48,260 nucleotides of DNA from an uncultured Bacteroidota bacterium (lineage in GTDB: Bacteria; Bacteroidota; Bacteroidia; Chitinophagales; Saprospiraceae): assembly GCA_903933805.1 (NCBI GenBank), contig CAIZLM010000236.1, forward strand, positions 1-48,260. Reading direction: 5' to 3'. The notes below the pieces were generated by a model, which did not search any database, was not told the DNA's origin, and worked only from the letters and a program-made list of their open reading frames with translations. This document shows, in pieces, positions 25,251-34,312 of this stretch (positions are counted from its first letter, which is position 1; each line of letters begins with the position of its first letter). The position numbers and the translations under genes are program-made.

Positions 25251-26087
25251 TTATAACGCACCAAGATCTACGAGGAAGCAACCTTTGTAACCTTTTTTGA
25301 TGGCCAGTTTTTGCTGTCCCTCTGTTGTTTTTTTGTCAGTGAATGGTCCGACAATCACTTTATACGTGGTAATTTTATCGGTTTCATTTTTTTCGACCAG
25401 CACCAACGATTTGTTTGGCCATTCTTTCTGTAGTTTTCTCAACACAGGCAATACATTGTCTGCATCGTAGAGGGTACTTACCTGAACGCCGAAACCAACT
25501 TTTTCAGCACCTTGCAGGTCAATTTTAAAAAGCTCTGTGGTGGTTTTTACCGATGATGTTTTGCTGGAGGTCGCTGGTTCGGGGTCAGAATTGTTGGCAG
25601 CGACGGTTTTGACTGATTTGGCATTGGTGGTCGGCTCCTTTGCTGTCAATTTGGGCTCATCTTGCGCCAATAGGAGTTTGGTGCTTCCGTCGGTTTTCGA
25701 AGCTTCTTTGGGTGGATCATTGGATTCCAAGACCTCCAGTTTGACCCTGGTGACGCCCTCCCTTACTAGACCGATTTCTTCGGCTGCACGGCGAGATATA
25801 TCCACCACATAGCCTTCTACAAATGGTCCACGGTCATTGACACGTACGACCACTGATTTTTGGTTGTCGAGCCGAGTGACGCGTACCGGTGTTCCGAAGG
25901 GAAGTGTTTTGTGGGCACAGGTAAGTTCATTTTTGTCGTAAATTTCGCCGCTGGCAGTTCTACGACCATGTAGTGCATCGGCATAGTAGCCAGCTTTGCC
26001 AAATTCATCCTGAGCAAACAGTGGTCGGAAAGAACTCAACAGAACGGCAATGGCAAGAAAAGTGAAGGCGGATAATATCTGGCGCAT
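25251..26087 (-). CDS. rlpA: RlpA-like septal ring lytic transglycosylase/SPOR protein
   Basis: 278 residues: signal peptide (through about SSFRPLFAQ), a double-psi beta-barrel RlpA domain (GKAGYYADALHGRRTASGE, TCAHKTLPFGTPVRVTRL, VRVNDRGPFVEGYVVDISRRAAEEIGL), a Ser/Thr/Lys-rich linker of about 75 residues, and a C-terminal SPOR domain (GFGVQVSTLYDADN to CFLVDL) that binds denuded peptidoglycan at the division site. The GHRTASGE-type motif with catalytic Asp in the NDRGP loop fits lytic transglycosylase activity, but activity is not proven for all family members. Confidence 0.92.
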   Translation of the reverse strand: MRQILSAFTFLAIAVLLSSFRPLFAQDEFGKAGYYADALHGRRTASGEIYDKNELTCAHKTLPFGTPVRVTRLDNQKSVVVRVNDRGPFVEGYVVDISRRAAEEIGLVREGVTRVKLEVLESNDPPKEASKTDGSTKLLLAQDEPKLTAKEPTTNAKSVKTVAANNSDPEPATSSKTSSVKTTTELFKIDLQGAEKVGFGVQVSTLYDADNVLPVLRKLQKEWPNKSLVLVEKNETDKITTYKVIVGPFTDKKTTEGQQKLAIKKGYKGCFLVDLGAL

Positions 26088-26152
26088 TGTTAACAGTATT
26101 TAGGTGATGTAGTAGTAGTTGTTGTAGAATGTTGGGCACTGTTTTTTGATTG

Positions 26153-26220
26153 GTAACTGGTTATGTGGCGCGCTGTCTGGCCCAAAAAAGCCCACTTTTA
26201 CGCCTCAGACGCGACCATCC
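26153..26220 (+). mobile_element. MITE-like element, copy 6, right end decayed
   Basis: Starts GTAACTGGTTATGTGGCGCG, then CTGTCTGGCCC and CTCAGACGCGACCA; the terminal AACCAGTTAC has been lost, ending 8 bp before the stop codon of the 1150-residue protein gene. It lies between rlpA (5' side) and that gene (3' side). Confidence 0.78.
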
Positions 26221-26227
26221 ATCAAAT

Positions 26228-29200
26228 TTAAGGTGCAAAAATCAATTTTCCAAATTTTTCTCCCCCATTCAACCGCCAAAAAAACATTCCTTGATGTGGG
26301 AAAATACTAGGATCAATGTGGATACTTTGGTGCGTGGTCAGGTATTTATGAAACAATACCCTTCCCTGTACGTCCAATATTTCGAGCAATCCTTCCAGGG
26401 GATTGCTTTCTTCCAACGAAGTTTCAACACTTAACCATGTGCCCGATCCTCCGAAGGGGTTTGGTGTAAAACTGACGGTGCTGTTCTGTGTGGTCGCCCA
26501 GAGGGTGGGGCTCCAAGCGTGACCTGTTGCGTCAAATGCCAAGGCTGGTGTTGGCCAGGCACTGATTTGTAGCGATTCTCGGAGCCGGCCGGGTCTTTTT
26601 GCTTTAAAAACAAGGGAAAAAAGTGGGGTTTCTGCTGTTAATACCTGCCCTTCCGTTGTAATGGAAATGGAAAGGAGCCCTTGTTGCAGGTGGGTTGTGC
26701 CAAAATTATCCTGCGTAATACTCGGAGACCAGGGTTCCATGGTTTCAAAAGTCAATTGCGCCGTGTCAAACCGTAAAGTGAGTTGCCAAGCAACGATGTC
26801 CTCAGGAACACCCATAAATGGCACAACAATTTTATCATGGCCATCAAAAACAATATCTTTGACCATCAGGGATTTTGTGCCCTGCGTTCTTTCGGTAACC
26901 ATGCCGGTGGCGTTTGTTGCTGCGCTGTTGTTTACATCACCCACTTTTATGGCGGTAAACAACAGGTCATCAACTGGCGAAGCAAGCAGTGTTGTTGTGA
27001 TGGCTTCGGGGAAGGAGTCTATGAATGGATTGCTGTTGCTGGTGAATAGGAAGTTTCGGGGTACAAAACGCCAGGAGGTATTGTTTGCCAATACGGTATC
27101 GATGCCGAGGATCAATTTTCGGAAAGATACGATGTCAAAGGTGGTAATGGTGTTGGAGCGGTTGGCATCAGCAGCGATCATTTTGTAGGGTGACCCCAAT
27201 GATTCTATTCCCAAAATATGTTTGCTGATGAGCACTAGGTCGTAAGTAGTCAGTCCGTTCAATGGATTGTCGTTGCGGTTTGGTACCAGCGTATAATCTG
27301 CGCAACCTACAACACCATCTACTTGAAAGGAGCCGTCGCTACCACTTTTTTCTGTGTCCACGGTTACATTTCCGACTCCTTCGCCGCTTTCGGTGTTGAT
27401 AGCGCCGGAAACATGGACGAGTACTGCCGGTTGTTGCAAAAAAACAGAGTCGAGTGGAAAGGTCCAGATACCGCGTGCAAAGGTTGCGGCCACAAGTTCG
27501 TTGCGGACGGGGTTTTGTTCGAGGTCAAAAACTGGGATAACGGGCATGTTTCCACCCAACCGCGCCCAGTACACGCCGCTGTTTTTGGTGAAATACACCC
27601 CGGCATCGGTGGCGGCAAACAGCACAGAATCAGCATGGTTGGGCCATATAAACAGGTCGTTCACAGGCATTTGAGGCAGATTTCCAGAGATGTCAACCCA
27701 GTGTGCTCCGTTGTCGTCAGAACGGTGAATATGGGGTATGTACTCGTCGTTTCTGAAACCGGAATGGGTGACGAAAAGCCGCTGTTGGAGGGTAGTAGAG
27801 GGTTGTACGGAGGTGACGTATCGATCGGGCAAGGCCCCCGTAATATTGATCCAGTTGCCAGTCGGCTCCCTCCGCCAAACATTGCCATCAGATGTTCCGG
27901 CCATCAATTTGTCGGCTAGAATCGGGGATTCCTGGAGGGCCGAAACGGTGTGAAAACGGGGGGTATAAACAATACCATCGGTTAGATCGGGGGAAATGGC
28001 GCCCCAACCGCTGCCGGCTGAGACATAAGCGCGGTATGTGGCGGCAAATAGTTTGGTGGTCCCAAAACGACTTAGGAAAAATGGGGCATCCCAATTGCAG
28101 CGGTCTGTTGAGCCCAAATTGGCGGTGCCAAATTGCCAGGTAGCACCGCCATCGGTGGTTTTGTGGATGGTACCGTTCTGTGTTTCTACCCAAAAAGTCA
28201 TGGGGTCAACAGGGTCAAAGGCACACCGAAAGCCATCGGCTGAAAACACCTGTGCCCAGTTGTTGATCCCCGTTCCGCCAACGCCTTTCTGTACGCCATT
28301 GTCCTGGGCACCAGCCCAATAGACATTCGGCTGATGGGGATTGTACGTGGTTCGATAACACTGCGTTACCGGTAGATTTTTCGATTTGGTCCAAGCGATC
28401 AGCCCGTTGTCGTTCCGATAAACGCCGCCGTCATTGGCCCAATACCGCCGGCCAGACGGGGTGAAAACCAGGTCGTGACAGTCGGCATGCCCACCACCGG
28501 CTGCCAGCCAACTGTTGCTGCCGGCCTGTTTGCGGTACAAGAGAATGGCCAAGAAATACAGGTCTTCATCGTTGACAGGGTTGATGCGAATTTTACCAAA
28601 ATACCAGCCAAAGTCCCCACAGGCATCTTCCAGCGAACCGATGTTGACGGAAGTCCAACTGGCGCCACCATCGGTGGTTTTGTACAATCCGCCTGGGGTG
28701 GAAAGTGAGTCAACGTACAGAACGTAAGCTTTGTTGGGGTTTTGCTGTGAAATGGCGAGCCCGGTGCGTCCCATGACACCGGTGGGTAGTCCGCCACCCA
28801 TCAGGGTCCAGGTGTCGCCGCCGTCAACAGATTTATACACTTTTGCGTTGGGGCCATAGACAATGGATTCTACGTTGCTGCGAATTCGATCCCAGAAGGA
28901 AGCGAACAAGATGTTCGGGTTGGTGGGTGATTGCACCAAATCACTGGCGCCGGCTTGGTTGCTCACGAAAAGTACTTGCTCCCAAGTGGTGCCGCCATCG
29001 GTACTTTTATAGATGCCGCGCTCGTTGTCGCGGATGTATGGATTGCCCATTGCAGCCACCAGGAGGGTGTTGGGCGCAGTCGGGTGTACGACTACTTTTG
29101 AAATGATGCCTTGGTCTGATAAGCCAAGGTATTGCCATGTTTCTCCGGCATCGGCACTCTTGTACACGCCGTCACCATTGAAAACAATTGCGGGCACATT

Positions 29201-29680
29201 GGGGTCTCCGGTGCCCGCATACACCACGTTGGGGTTGCTCGGGTCGAAGGTGATATCGCCAATGCACAATTCCAAGTGGTCGTCAAACACAGGCCGCCAG
29301 TTGACGCCACCGTTGGTGGATTTGAAGATGCCGCCGCCGGAGAAACCCGCCAGAACGGTGTTTTCATCGTCGGGCTTGACCGCCAGTGTGTTGCACCTCG
29401 CGCCCACATTGGCGGGCCCTTGCTCCGTCCAGGCACTTACATTGCCGGCACAGTCAGTCATTTTGGCCTCATACGTAGCGGTGGTATGGATGGAAGCCAG
29501 GGCATTTTTCCACCCGCGCCAGTCGAAATTGTTGTCTGGAAAAGATCGCTGAAAGGCAAACTGGTCGTAGGGTTCACAGTGTTGCGCCAAGGTGTTCTGG
29601 TGCACCGCCATGGACGAGCGGCATGATAATAGCAGACCAACAGCAAAGAGCGTAAGGGAGAGGAGTCGAATTTGTTGCAT
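26228..29680 (-). CDS. Type IX secreted BNR/sortilin-type beta-propeller protein with dockerin-like and cohesin-like modules
   Basis: 1150 residues. N-terminal export signal (MQQIRLLSLTLFAVGLLLSC; a lipobox-like LLSC is present). About 90-760: two propeller-type domains with at least eight Asp-box/BNR repeats (STNGGVNW, SADAGETW, STDGGTTW, SVDGGDTW, TTDGGASW, TTDGGATW, SDDNGAHW and similar). About 800-870: a dockerin-like module (NPLNGLTTYDLVLISKHILG) ending in KVGDVNNSA. About 940-1065: a cohesin-like beta-sandwich. Last about 80 residues: a type A type IX sorting domain (NPFGGSG, LLEILDVQGRVLF, FFWRLNG). It should be exported across the outer membrane and held at or released from the surface. 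Sugar-binding or glucanase-like function is possible but unproven. Confidence 0.88.
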   Translation of the reverse strand: MQQIRLLSLTLFAVGLLLSCRSSMAVHQNTLAQHCEPYDQFAFQRSFPDNNFDWRGWKNALASIHTTATYEAKMTDCAGNVSAWTEQGPANVGARCNTLAVKPDDENTVLAGFSGGGIFKSTNGGVNWRPVFDDHLELCIGDITFDPSNPNVVYAGTGDPNVPAIVFNGDGVYKSADAGETWQYLGLSDQGIISKVVVHPTAPNTLLVAAMGNPYIRDNERGIYKSTDGGTTWEQVLFVSNQAGASDLVQSPTNPNILFASFWDRIRSNVESIVYGPNAKVYKSVDGGDTWTLMGGGLPTGVMGRTGLAISQQNPNKAYVLYVDSLSTPGGLYKTTDGGASWTSVNIGSLEDACGDFGWYFGKIRINPVNDEDLYFLAILLYRKQAGSNSWLAAGGGHADCHDLVFTPSGRRYWANDGGVYRNDNGLIAWTKSKNLPVTQCYRTTYNPHQPNVYWAGAQDNGVQKGVGGTGINNWAQVFSADGFRCAFDPVDPMTFWVETQNGTIHKTTDGGATWQFGTANLGSTDRCNWDAPFFLSRFGTTKLFAATYRAYVSAGSGWGAISPDLTDGIVYTPRFHTVSALQESPILADKLMAGTSDGNVWRREPTGNWINITGALPDRYVTSVQPSTTLQQRLFVTHSGFRNDEYIPHIHRSDDNGAHWVDISGNLPQMPVNDLFIWPNHADSVLFAATDAGVYFTKNSGVYWARLGGNMPVIPVFDLEQNPVRNELVAATFARGIWTFPLDSVFLQQPAVLVHVSGAINTESGEGVGNVTVDTEKSGSDGSFQVDGVVGCADYTLVPNRNDNPLNGLTTYDLVLISKHILGIESLGSPYKMIAADANRSNTITTFDIVSFRKLILGIDTVLANNTSWRFVPRNFLFTSNSNPFIDSFPEAITTTLLASPVDDLLFTAIKVGDVNNSAATNATGMVTERTQGTKSLMVKDIVFDGHDKIVVPFMGVPEDIVAWQLTLRFDTAQLTFETMEPWSPSITQDNFGTTHLQQGLLSISITTEGQVLTAETPLFSLVFKAKRPGRLRESLQISAWPTPALAFDATGHAWSPTLWATTQNSTVSFTPNPFGGSGTWLSVETSLEESNPLEGLLEILDVQGRVLFHKYLTTHQSIHIDPSIFPHQGMFFWRLNGGEKFGKLIFAP

Positions 29681-29712
29681 GGTTGTACAGTAAGTTCAAG
29701 GGTAATAAAGCC

Positions 29713-29790
29713 GTAACTGGGTGGGTGGGAAGCTGACTGGCCCAAAAAGGACTACTTTTTTGTCTCAGACGCATCCACCCAACCAGTTAC
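29713..29790 (+). mobile_element. MITE-like palindromic element, short form, copy 7, with 8-bp target duplication
   Basis: 78 bp from GTAACTGG to CCAGTTAC, flanked by perfect direct repeats ATAAAGCC at 29705-29712 and 29791-29798. It lies between the divergent starts of the 1150-residue protein gene and the DMT transporter gene, that is within the regulatory region of both. Confidence 0.93.
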
Positions 29791-29824
29791 ATAAAGCCTA
29801 TCTTTCCGCCAAAATTACAACTGA

Positions 29825-30703
29825 ATGTTCTATCTTTTTCTGGCAGTCTTCTGTTCTGTCTTATTGGGCTTTATTTTTAAACTGTTTGTTCGATTTGGCG
29901 TGGACAGCTTCCAAGCCATCGTATTCAACTACCTGACGTGTTTTTGTTGTGGCTGGTTGCATTTGGGCCGATTTCCGGTGACAAATGAGCATTTTGATAC
30001 CCCTTGGATGCCGTATGCTTTGGTGTTGGGGGTGATATTTATCAGTGGATTTAACATGACTGCCCTCACCGTACGGTATTTTGGTGTGACGATCAGCCAG
30101 ATCATGCAAAAAATGTCGATACTGATGACGGTTCCTTTTGCGGTGTTGGTGTACGGAGAGTCGTCAGGATTTGGCAAAATAGCTGGTTTTTTGCTTGCAT
30201 TGACATCTATTGTATTGGTGAATTGGCCGTCTGGAAAGCCGATTGCGCCGGAAACATCGGAAAAAAATGCGAACAGATTGCTATGGCTTCCCATACTAAC
30301 GTGGCTCTTGGCAGGTATTTTGGAAGTGTTGTTCGTTGTGGTACAGAAAGAAGGCTACACAGACATGAACGACCCAACATTCATTGTTGCTGTTTTTGGA
30401 TCGGCGGGGATATTGGGATTTGCCATGGCTGCTTGGGGTTGGATGAACCGACGATTGGTGTTTTCTTGGAAAAATGTATTGGGTGGGATCCTATTGGGCG
30501 TTCCAAACTACGGGTCTATGCTTTTTTTACTCTGGGCGCTCAACAGTGGGCTCGAAGGTTCCTTTGTTTTTCCGGTGACGAACGTTGCCATTATCGTGAT
30601 GACAACCATTGGGGCCGTTGCATTGTTTCAGGAACGTCTTTCACGGGTAAACTGGATCGGCATCTGTCTGGCGGTTGTAGCCATCGGACTTATTTCAATG
30701 TAA
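29825..30703 (+). CDS. EamA/DMT-family transporter
   Basis: 292 residues with about ten hydrophobic helices in two EamA-like halves, an inner-membrane drug/metabolite transporter layout. Conserved features include the polar first helix, the GVTISQIMQKMSILMTVPFAVL stretch in the first half and the FPVTNVAIIVMTTIGAVALFQERLS repeat end in the second. Substrates of this family range from amino acids to cofactors, so none is assigned. A near-match TATCTTTC box at 29799-29806 begins one base after the MITE target duplication, so the promoter may have been remodelled by the insertion. Confidence 0.88.
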   Translation: MFYLFLAVFCSVLLGFIFKLFVRFGVDSFQAIVFNYLTCFCCGWLHLGRFPVTNEHFDTPWMPYALVLGVIFISGFNMTALTVRYFGVTISQIMQKMSILMTVPFAVLVYGESSGFGKIAGFLLALTSIVLVNWPSGKPIAPETSEKNANRLLWLPILTWLLAGILEVLFVVVQKEGYTDMNDPTFIVAVFGSAGILGFAMAAWGWMNRRLVFSWKNVLGGILLGVPNYGSMLFLLWALNSGLEGSFVFPVTNVAIIVMTTIGAVALFQERLSRVNWIGICLAVVAIGLISM

Positions 30704-30704
30704 A

Positions 30705-30716
30705 TTAACCAGTTAC
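30705..30716 (-). mobile_element. Single MITE terminal repeat
   Basis: TTAACCAGTTAC, an element right end standing alone 11 bp before the complete copy at 30728-30806. It may be left from an earlier insertion or a nested deletion. Confidence 0.5.
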
Positions 30717-30727
30717 GCTGTAATAAA

Positions 30728-30806
30728 GTAACTGGATAGCGTGGTCGCGTCTGAGACAAAAAAGTGGACCTTTTTGGGCCAGACAGCGTGCCACTTAACC
30801 AGTTAC
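30728..30806 (-). mobile_element. MITE-like palindromic element, short form, copy 8 (reverse), with 8-bp target duplication
   Basis: 79 bp from GTAACTGG to CCAGTTAC in reverse orientation (CTGAGAC end first). Perfect direct repeats GTAATAAA flank it at 30720-30727 and 30807-30814. It sits between the transporter and oxidase subunit genes, 18 bp before the latter's ATG. Confidence 0.93.
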
Positions 30807-30824
30807 GTAATAAAATAAAAAATC

Positions 30825-31418
30825 ATGGAGCAAAAAGACGAACTAATTTTCCATCCAAAGCGTATCATGCTGTTCATTTTACTGTTTGGGCTCTCTTTTT
30901 TATTTTTAGCGCTGACGGTATCGTATGTTTATATTCGGGTAATCAATGCCGTGCCTCCGGTACAGGTTCCTTGGTTGTTTGTCTTGAACACCCTCGTCTT
31001 ACTCGCCAGCAGTTGGACGATGGTACGGGCAAAAAAGGCCTATTTAAACGACGAAACAGCGCAATACCAACAGTATTTGTTGCGTACCCTGCAACTTTCA
31101 GTGGTTTTTATGTGTATGCAAATCATTGCTTGGTACCTATTGATTCAGAGTAATATCCACCTGGGATCCTCTACCACAGTCGCTTTTTTGTACGTCATTT
31201 CGTTTGTCCACTTGGTGCACGTTTTGGCGGGTATTCCCTTTTTATACCTGTTTTATCGGGCTGCAAAAAAGCGAATGGTAGATCCCGTTACGGTGCTAGT
31301 TTACTTTTCTGATCCGGAAAAGCAGTTAAAGCTCCGATTGTTGACCATTTATTGGCATTTTCTTGATTTTTTATGGGTCTATCTGGTGTTGTTTTTTGTC
31401 GTTAATGTACTGATTTAA
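30825..31418 (+). CDS. Haem-copper oxidase subunit III-like protein
   Basis: 197 residues with five hydrophobic helices. SFVHLVHVLAGIPFLYLFYR and YWHFLDFLWVYLVLFFVV at the C-terminus are typical of cytochrome c or quinol oxidase subunit III. Subunit III stabilises the oxidase core and helps proton supply. No subunit I, II or IV gene is next to it, so it is a lone copy; the main oxidase genes are presumably elsewhere. The MITE copy at 30728-30806 and its duplication end 10 bp before the ATG, so the ribosome-binding region is partly element-derived. Confidence 0.88.
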   Translation: MEQKDELIFHPKRIMLFILLFGLSFLFLALTVSYVYIRVINAVPPVQVPWLFVLNTLVLLASSWTMVRAKKAYLNDETAQYQQYLLRTLQLSVVFMCMQIIAWYLLIQSNIHLGSSTTVAFLYVISFVHLVHVLAGIPFLYLFYRAAKKRMVDPVTVLVYFSDPEKQLKLRLLTIYWHFLDFLWVYLVLFFVVNVLI

Positions 31419-31476
31419 TGCCCTTCCATACGAATCACGGTCAAGGGTAAACAGATAATTTATGCAATTATTCTAC

Positions 31477-31484
31477 TATTTTTG
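31477..31484 (+). promoter_or_regulatory. -7 box (TATTTTTG) before the second OmpA gene
   Basis: TAnnTTTG match 58 bp before the ATG at 31543; no clear -33 TTG. Confidence 0.4.
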
Positions 31485-31542
31485 TCGCTGTTTGTACATT
31501 TGGGTCACCCATGGCCAATTCACACATTAAAATCAACTTGAT

Positions 31543-32949
31543 ATGAAGCAAATTTTTACTATTTTCTGTTTGGCTATAGTCGTATTGCTAGCCCAGCAGG
31601 GCGCTTTCGCACAGCCTACTGATGGGATTACTTTTCGGCAAAACTGGTACAACTACGTTGCACCAAATCCTGCTTGGGAAGATTGGAACGATGTGTACGA
31701 AAAGGTCGATGGACGCGGTTTTGAAATAGGCTACAACCGCAATCTTTCTAAACACACTTGGTTGTATGTACCTGCCAAAATTGGTGTGGCGCAATTCGCC
31801 GCAGGCCGCAAAAATGAACTGGGTGGCAACCTTGACGTCATTTTCCAAAACAATCTCTTTCGCCACGGCGCCCTCATCAATCCGACAGTTTCTCTTGGCG
31901 TGGGTACAACGTACAATTTTGGCGCAAAAGAGTTCGATGTGAACATTCCAGCCTCGATTGGCCTCAACATTCGTCTGATGTCCAATCTGTACGCCAATGT
32001 ACAATCTCAATACCGCTTCTCACTGGACAGCCGCCCGGGATGGCATCACGGTGTTGGCCTTGTCACGTACTTCGGAGAATCCAACCCCGACCGCGACAAA
32101 GATGGCATCGCCGACAAAGATGATACATGTCCCGATGTGCCCGGTGTTGCAGCCATGTTGGGTTGCCCGGACAAAGATGGTGATATGATCACCGATGCCG
32201 AAGACGACTGCCCCGATGTAAAAGGCCTCGCGGCTTTTAAAGGATGCCCCGATACCGACAATGACGGCATCAAAGACGCGGACGATAAATGCCCACTCGA
32301 AGCTGGTCCTGCGGCCAACAACGGCTGCCCTGTGCTCGACCGTGATGGCGACGGCATCAACGACAACGTTGACAAGTGCCCGGATGCCAAAGGCCCTGCG
32401 GCTACTGGAGGATGCCCGGATCGCGATGCAGATGGCGTAGCCGACAAAGACGATGCTTGTCCAGATAAAAAAGGCACTTCAATGCACAAAGGTTGCCCGG
32501 ATACGGATGGTGATGGTATTTATGACAACGATGACCGTTGCCCTGAAAAGCCAGGTGTCGCCGCATTAAACGGCTGCCCAGAAGTTAAAAAAGAAGACAA
32601 AGCCAAATTAGAGCGCGCTGTGAAACTCGTGCAGTTCGAACTTGGCAAGGATGTGTTGCTCGCCACCTCATTCCCAATACTTGACGAAGTAGTATCGGTG
32701 ATGAAACAATACAGCGAGTACAGCCTCAGCATCACAGGTCACACAGACAACCAAGGTGATGACAAACTAAACCTGGATCTGTCACAACGCCGTGCAAAGC
32801 GTTGCTATGACTACCTGTTGACCAAGGGCGTTGCAGCTACTCGGATGTCGTTCACCGGATTGGGCGAAACCCAGCCGGCTGGTGACAACAAAACGGCCGC
32901 CGGCCGCGAACAAAACCGCCGTGTGGTGTTTGAGTTGTTCGTAAAATAA
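31543..32949 (+). CDS. OmpA-family protein with six thrombospondin type 3 repeats
   Basis: 468 residues: signal peptide (MKQIFTIFCLAIVVLLAQQG, cut near AFAQ), an N-terminal beta-barrel-like domain (about 25-180), six TSP3 calcium-binding units (DRDKDGIADKDDTCP and relatives) and a C-terminal OmpA domain (VKLVQFELGKDVLL, ITGHTDNQG, SQRRAKRCYDYL, NRRVVFELFV) that binds peptidoglycan. It is a paralogue of the 875-residue protein at 13527-16154 with the same architecture but far fewer repeats. A hairpin terminator follows at 32976-33014. Confidence 0.94.
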   Translation: MKQIFTIFCLAIVVLLAQQGAFAQPTDGITFRQNWYNYVAPNPAWEDWNDVYEKVDGRGFEIGYNRNLSKHTWLYVPAKIGVAQFAAGRKNELGGNLDVIFQNNLFRHGALINPTVSLGVGTTYNFGAKEFDVNIPASIGLNIRLMSNLYANVQSQYRFSLDSRPGWHHGVGLVTYFGESNPDRDKDGIADKDDTCPDVPGVAAMLGCPDKDGDMITDAEDDCPDVKGLAAFKGCPDTDNDGIKDADDKCPLEAGPAANNGCPVLDRDGDGINDNVDKCPDAKGPAATGGCPDRDADGVADKDDACPDKKGTSMHKGCPDTDGDGIYDNDDRCPEKPGVAALNGCPEVKKEDKAKLERAVKLVQFELGKDVLLATSFPILDEVVSVMKQYSEYSLSITGHTDNQGDDKLNLDLSQRRAKRCYDYLLTKGVAATRMSFTGLGETQPAGDNKTAAGREQNRRVVFELFVK

Positions 32950-32975
32950 CCACTCAACTGCGTCATGATTACTCG

Positions 32976-33014
32976 AAAAGCGCCACTCCGGATTGTACGG
33001 GGTGGCGCTTTTCT
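32976..33014. terminator. Intrinsic terminator of the second OmpA gene
   Basis: 15-bp arms (32976-32990 and 32998-33012) starting AAAAGCGCCAC with one G-T pair, followed by TTCTG. A/T runs on both sides allow use from the BrkB side too. Confidence 0.75.
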
Positions 33015-33045
33015 GTGTCAAACGCGACCACGCTAACCAGGTACC
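33015..33045 (+). mobile_element. MITE right-end fragment
   Basis: GTGTCAAACGCGACCACGCT followed by AACCAGGTAC, matching the right end of the dispersed element; the left half is absent. Confidence 0.6.
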
Positions 33046-33059
33046 TTTTTTGTGGCGTA

Positions 33060-34037
33060 TCAGGATATAACGGTGTTTTCTCGTTCATACCGCTGGTCCC
33101 GCAACACCGTAATACCGGCGTTCAACTCAAATCCGATCAGCAAGATCATGCAGTTGAGTTGTATCCAGATCATTAATACAATCAGTGCGCCGATGGAACC
33201 GTAGAGCGCATTGTACGTGCCAAAATTATCGACATAAAAAGAAAATCCCCAGGAAGTCAGGATAGACAGGATGGTTGCCAACATGGCTCCCGGATTAAAA
33301 AAAGAAATTCGCCGCTTGGTGGAGGCTCCAAACCGGTAAATCGTTGAAAAAGTGGTGTAAAAGAGGAGTATGACGACCGCCCAACGGAATGAAAAAAGCA
33401 ACATCCTTGTCAGGTAATCCGCTTTGATATAGTGAAAAACGAACCCCAGAATGGTGTTGCCAAGTACTACAAAGACAACGGAACCCACCAACACCATCCC
33501 AATCAGAAATGTGAGTTGAATGGCAACCAAGCGGGTTTGTAACGCATTGCGTTTTTTAAAACTTCGGTAGTTTTTTTCCATCCCTTCCATCATCGACACC
33601 ATGCTGTTGGAGGCAAACCAAATGGCCAAGAAAAAACCAACAGAAAACAGGCCACTGCGTGGTTTGGTGGCTATTTCTTTGATGGTGCTGAACAACATGT
33701 CACCAGCTGCACCAGGCATTACCTCGGAGATGTTGCTGCGCAACAGATCCTGAAATTGGGCCGAGCCACCATTGACAGTGACTTGCATCTCATAAAATGG
33801 TGTGTACGGAAGCAGTGTAAAAAGGGCAATGATAGCCGGAAAGATGGCCATAAAAAAATTGAATGCCATGGAATCTGCACGCGTTTGTATGGCATCCGCT
33901 TTTAGCTCTTTGTCGATGAAAACAAACAGATTGTAGAGCGGAATGCGTTTGAAACCCGGGAAAGAATGTGTCTTCGACCAATGCACCAAGCCCAACCAAA
34001 CCGGATGGCGGGTAAAAAACCGGCTGAATTGGTCCAT
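33060..34037 (-). CDS. YihY/BrkB-family inner membrane protein
   Basis: 325 residues from the ATG at 34037; a longer frame would have to begin inside a MITE copy (34149-34311) and lacks similarity. The family (once called ribonuclease BN) has six hydrophobic helices; seen here are ADSMAFNFFMAIFPAIIALFTLLPYTP at the start, FLAIWFASNSMVSMMEGMEKNY in the middle and a C-terminal FYVDNFGTYNALYGSIGALIVLMIWIQLNC segment, which is the most conserved part. Its true function is unknown; a transport role is often proposed. Faces the OmpA gene across a terminator. Confidence 0.9.
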   Translation of the reverse strand: MDQFSRFFTRHPVWLGLVHWSKTHSFPGFKRIPLYNLFVFIDKELKADAIQTRADSMAFNFFMAIFPAIIALFTLLPYTPFYEMQVTVNGGSAQFQDLLRSNISEVMPGAAGDMLFSTIKEIATKPRSGLFSVGFFLAIWFASNSMVSMMEGMEKNYRSFKKRNALQTRLVAIQLTFLIGMVLVGSVVFVVLGNTILGFVFHYIKADYLTRMLLFSFRWAVVILLFYTTFSTIYRFGASTKRRISFFNPGAMLATILSILTSWGFSFYVDNFGTYNALYGSIGALIVLMIWIQLNCMILLIGFELNAGITVLRDQRYERENTVIS

Positions 34038-34148
34038 GTATTTTGCTGGCTTCAAAGGAATATATGGTTTGAATGTGTGAAGGCGGACGAAAAAAAGGCA
34101 ACTGTAGTGCAGGTATTGAGACCGAACAACGCGCAACACGCTTAAAAA

Positions 34149-34311
34149 GCAACTGGTTAGATGGTACGCTGTCTGGCCCAAAAAGGCCCATTTTCCGCCA
34201 TACTTTGCAGATTTTTTTGACCGTAGCGCTGCTATGGCCTACAAAAATCCACTTCGTCTGGCAAAAAATGGCCACTTTTTTGTCTCAGACGCGACCACGC
34301 TAACCAGTTAC
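34149..34311 (+). mobile_element. MITE-like palindromic element, long form, copy 9, with 8-bp target duplication
   Basis: 163 bp from GCAACTGG to CCAGTTAC, same length as copy 2 and nearly identical to it inside (the GTAGCGCTGCTA core and TTTTTTTGACC). Perfect direct repeats CTTAAAAA flank it at 34141-34148 and 34312-34319. It ends next to the thioesterase stop codon (34313), so the right target copy lies inside that gene's 3' end. Confidence 0.94.
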
Positions 34312-34312
34312 C

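Noticed and set aside
34149-34181. Longer BrkB-family protein starting at 34181
   Set aside because: The extra N-terminus would be translated from a MITE insertion and has no family similarity; the ATG at 34037 is used instead.
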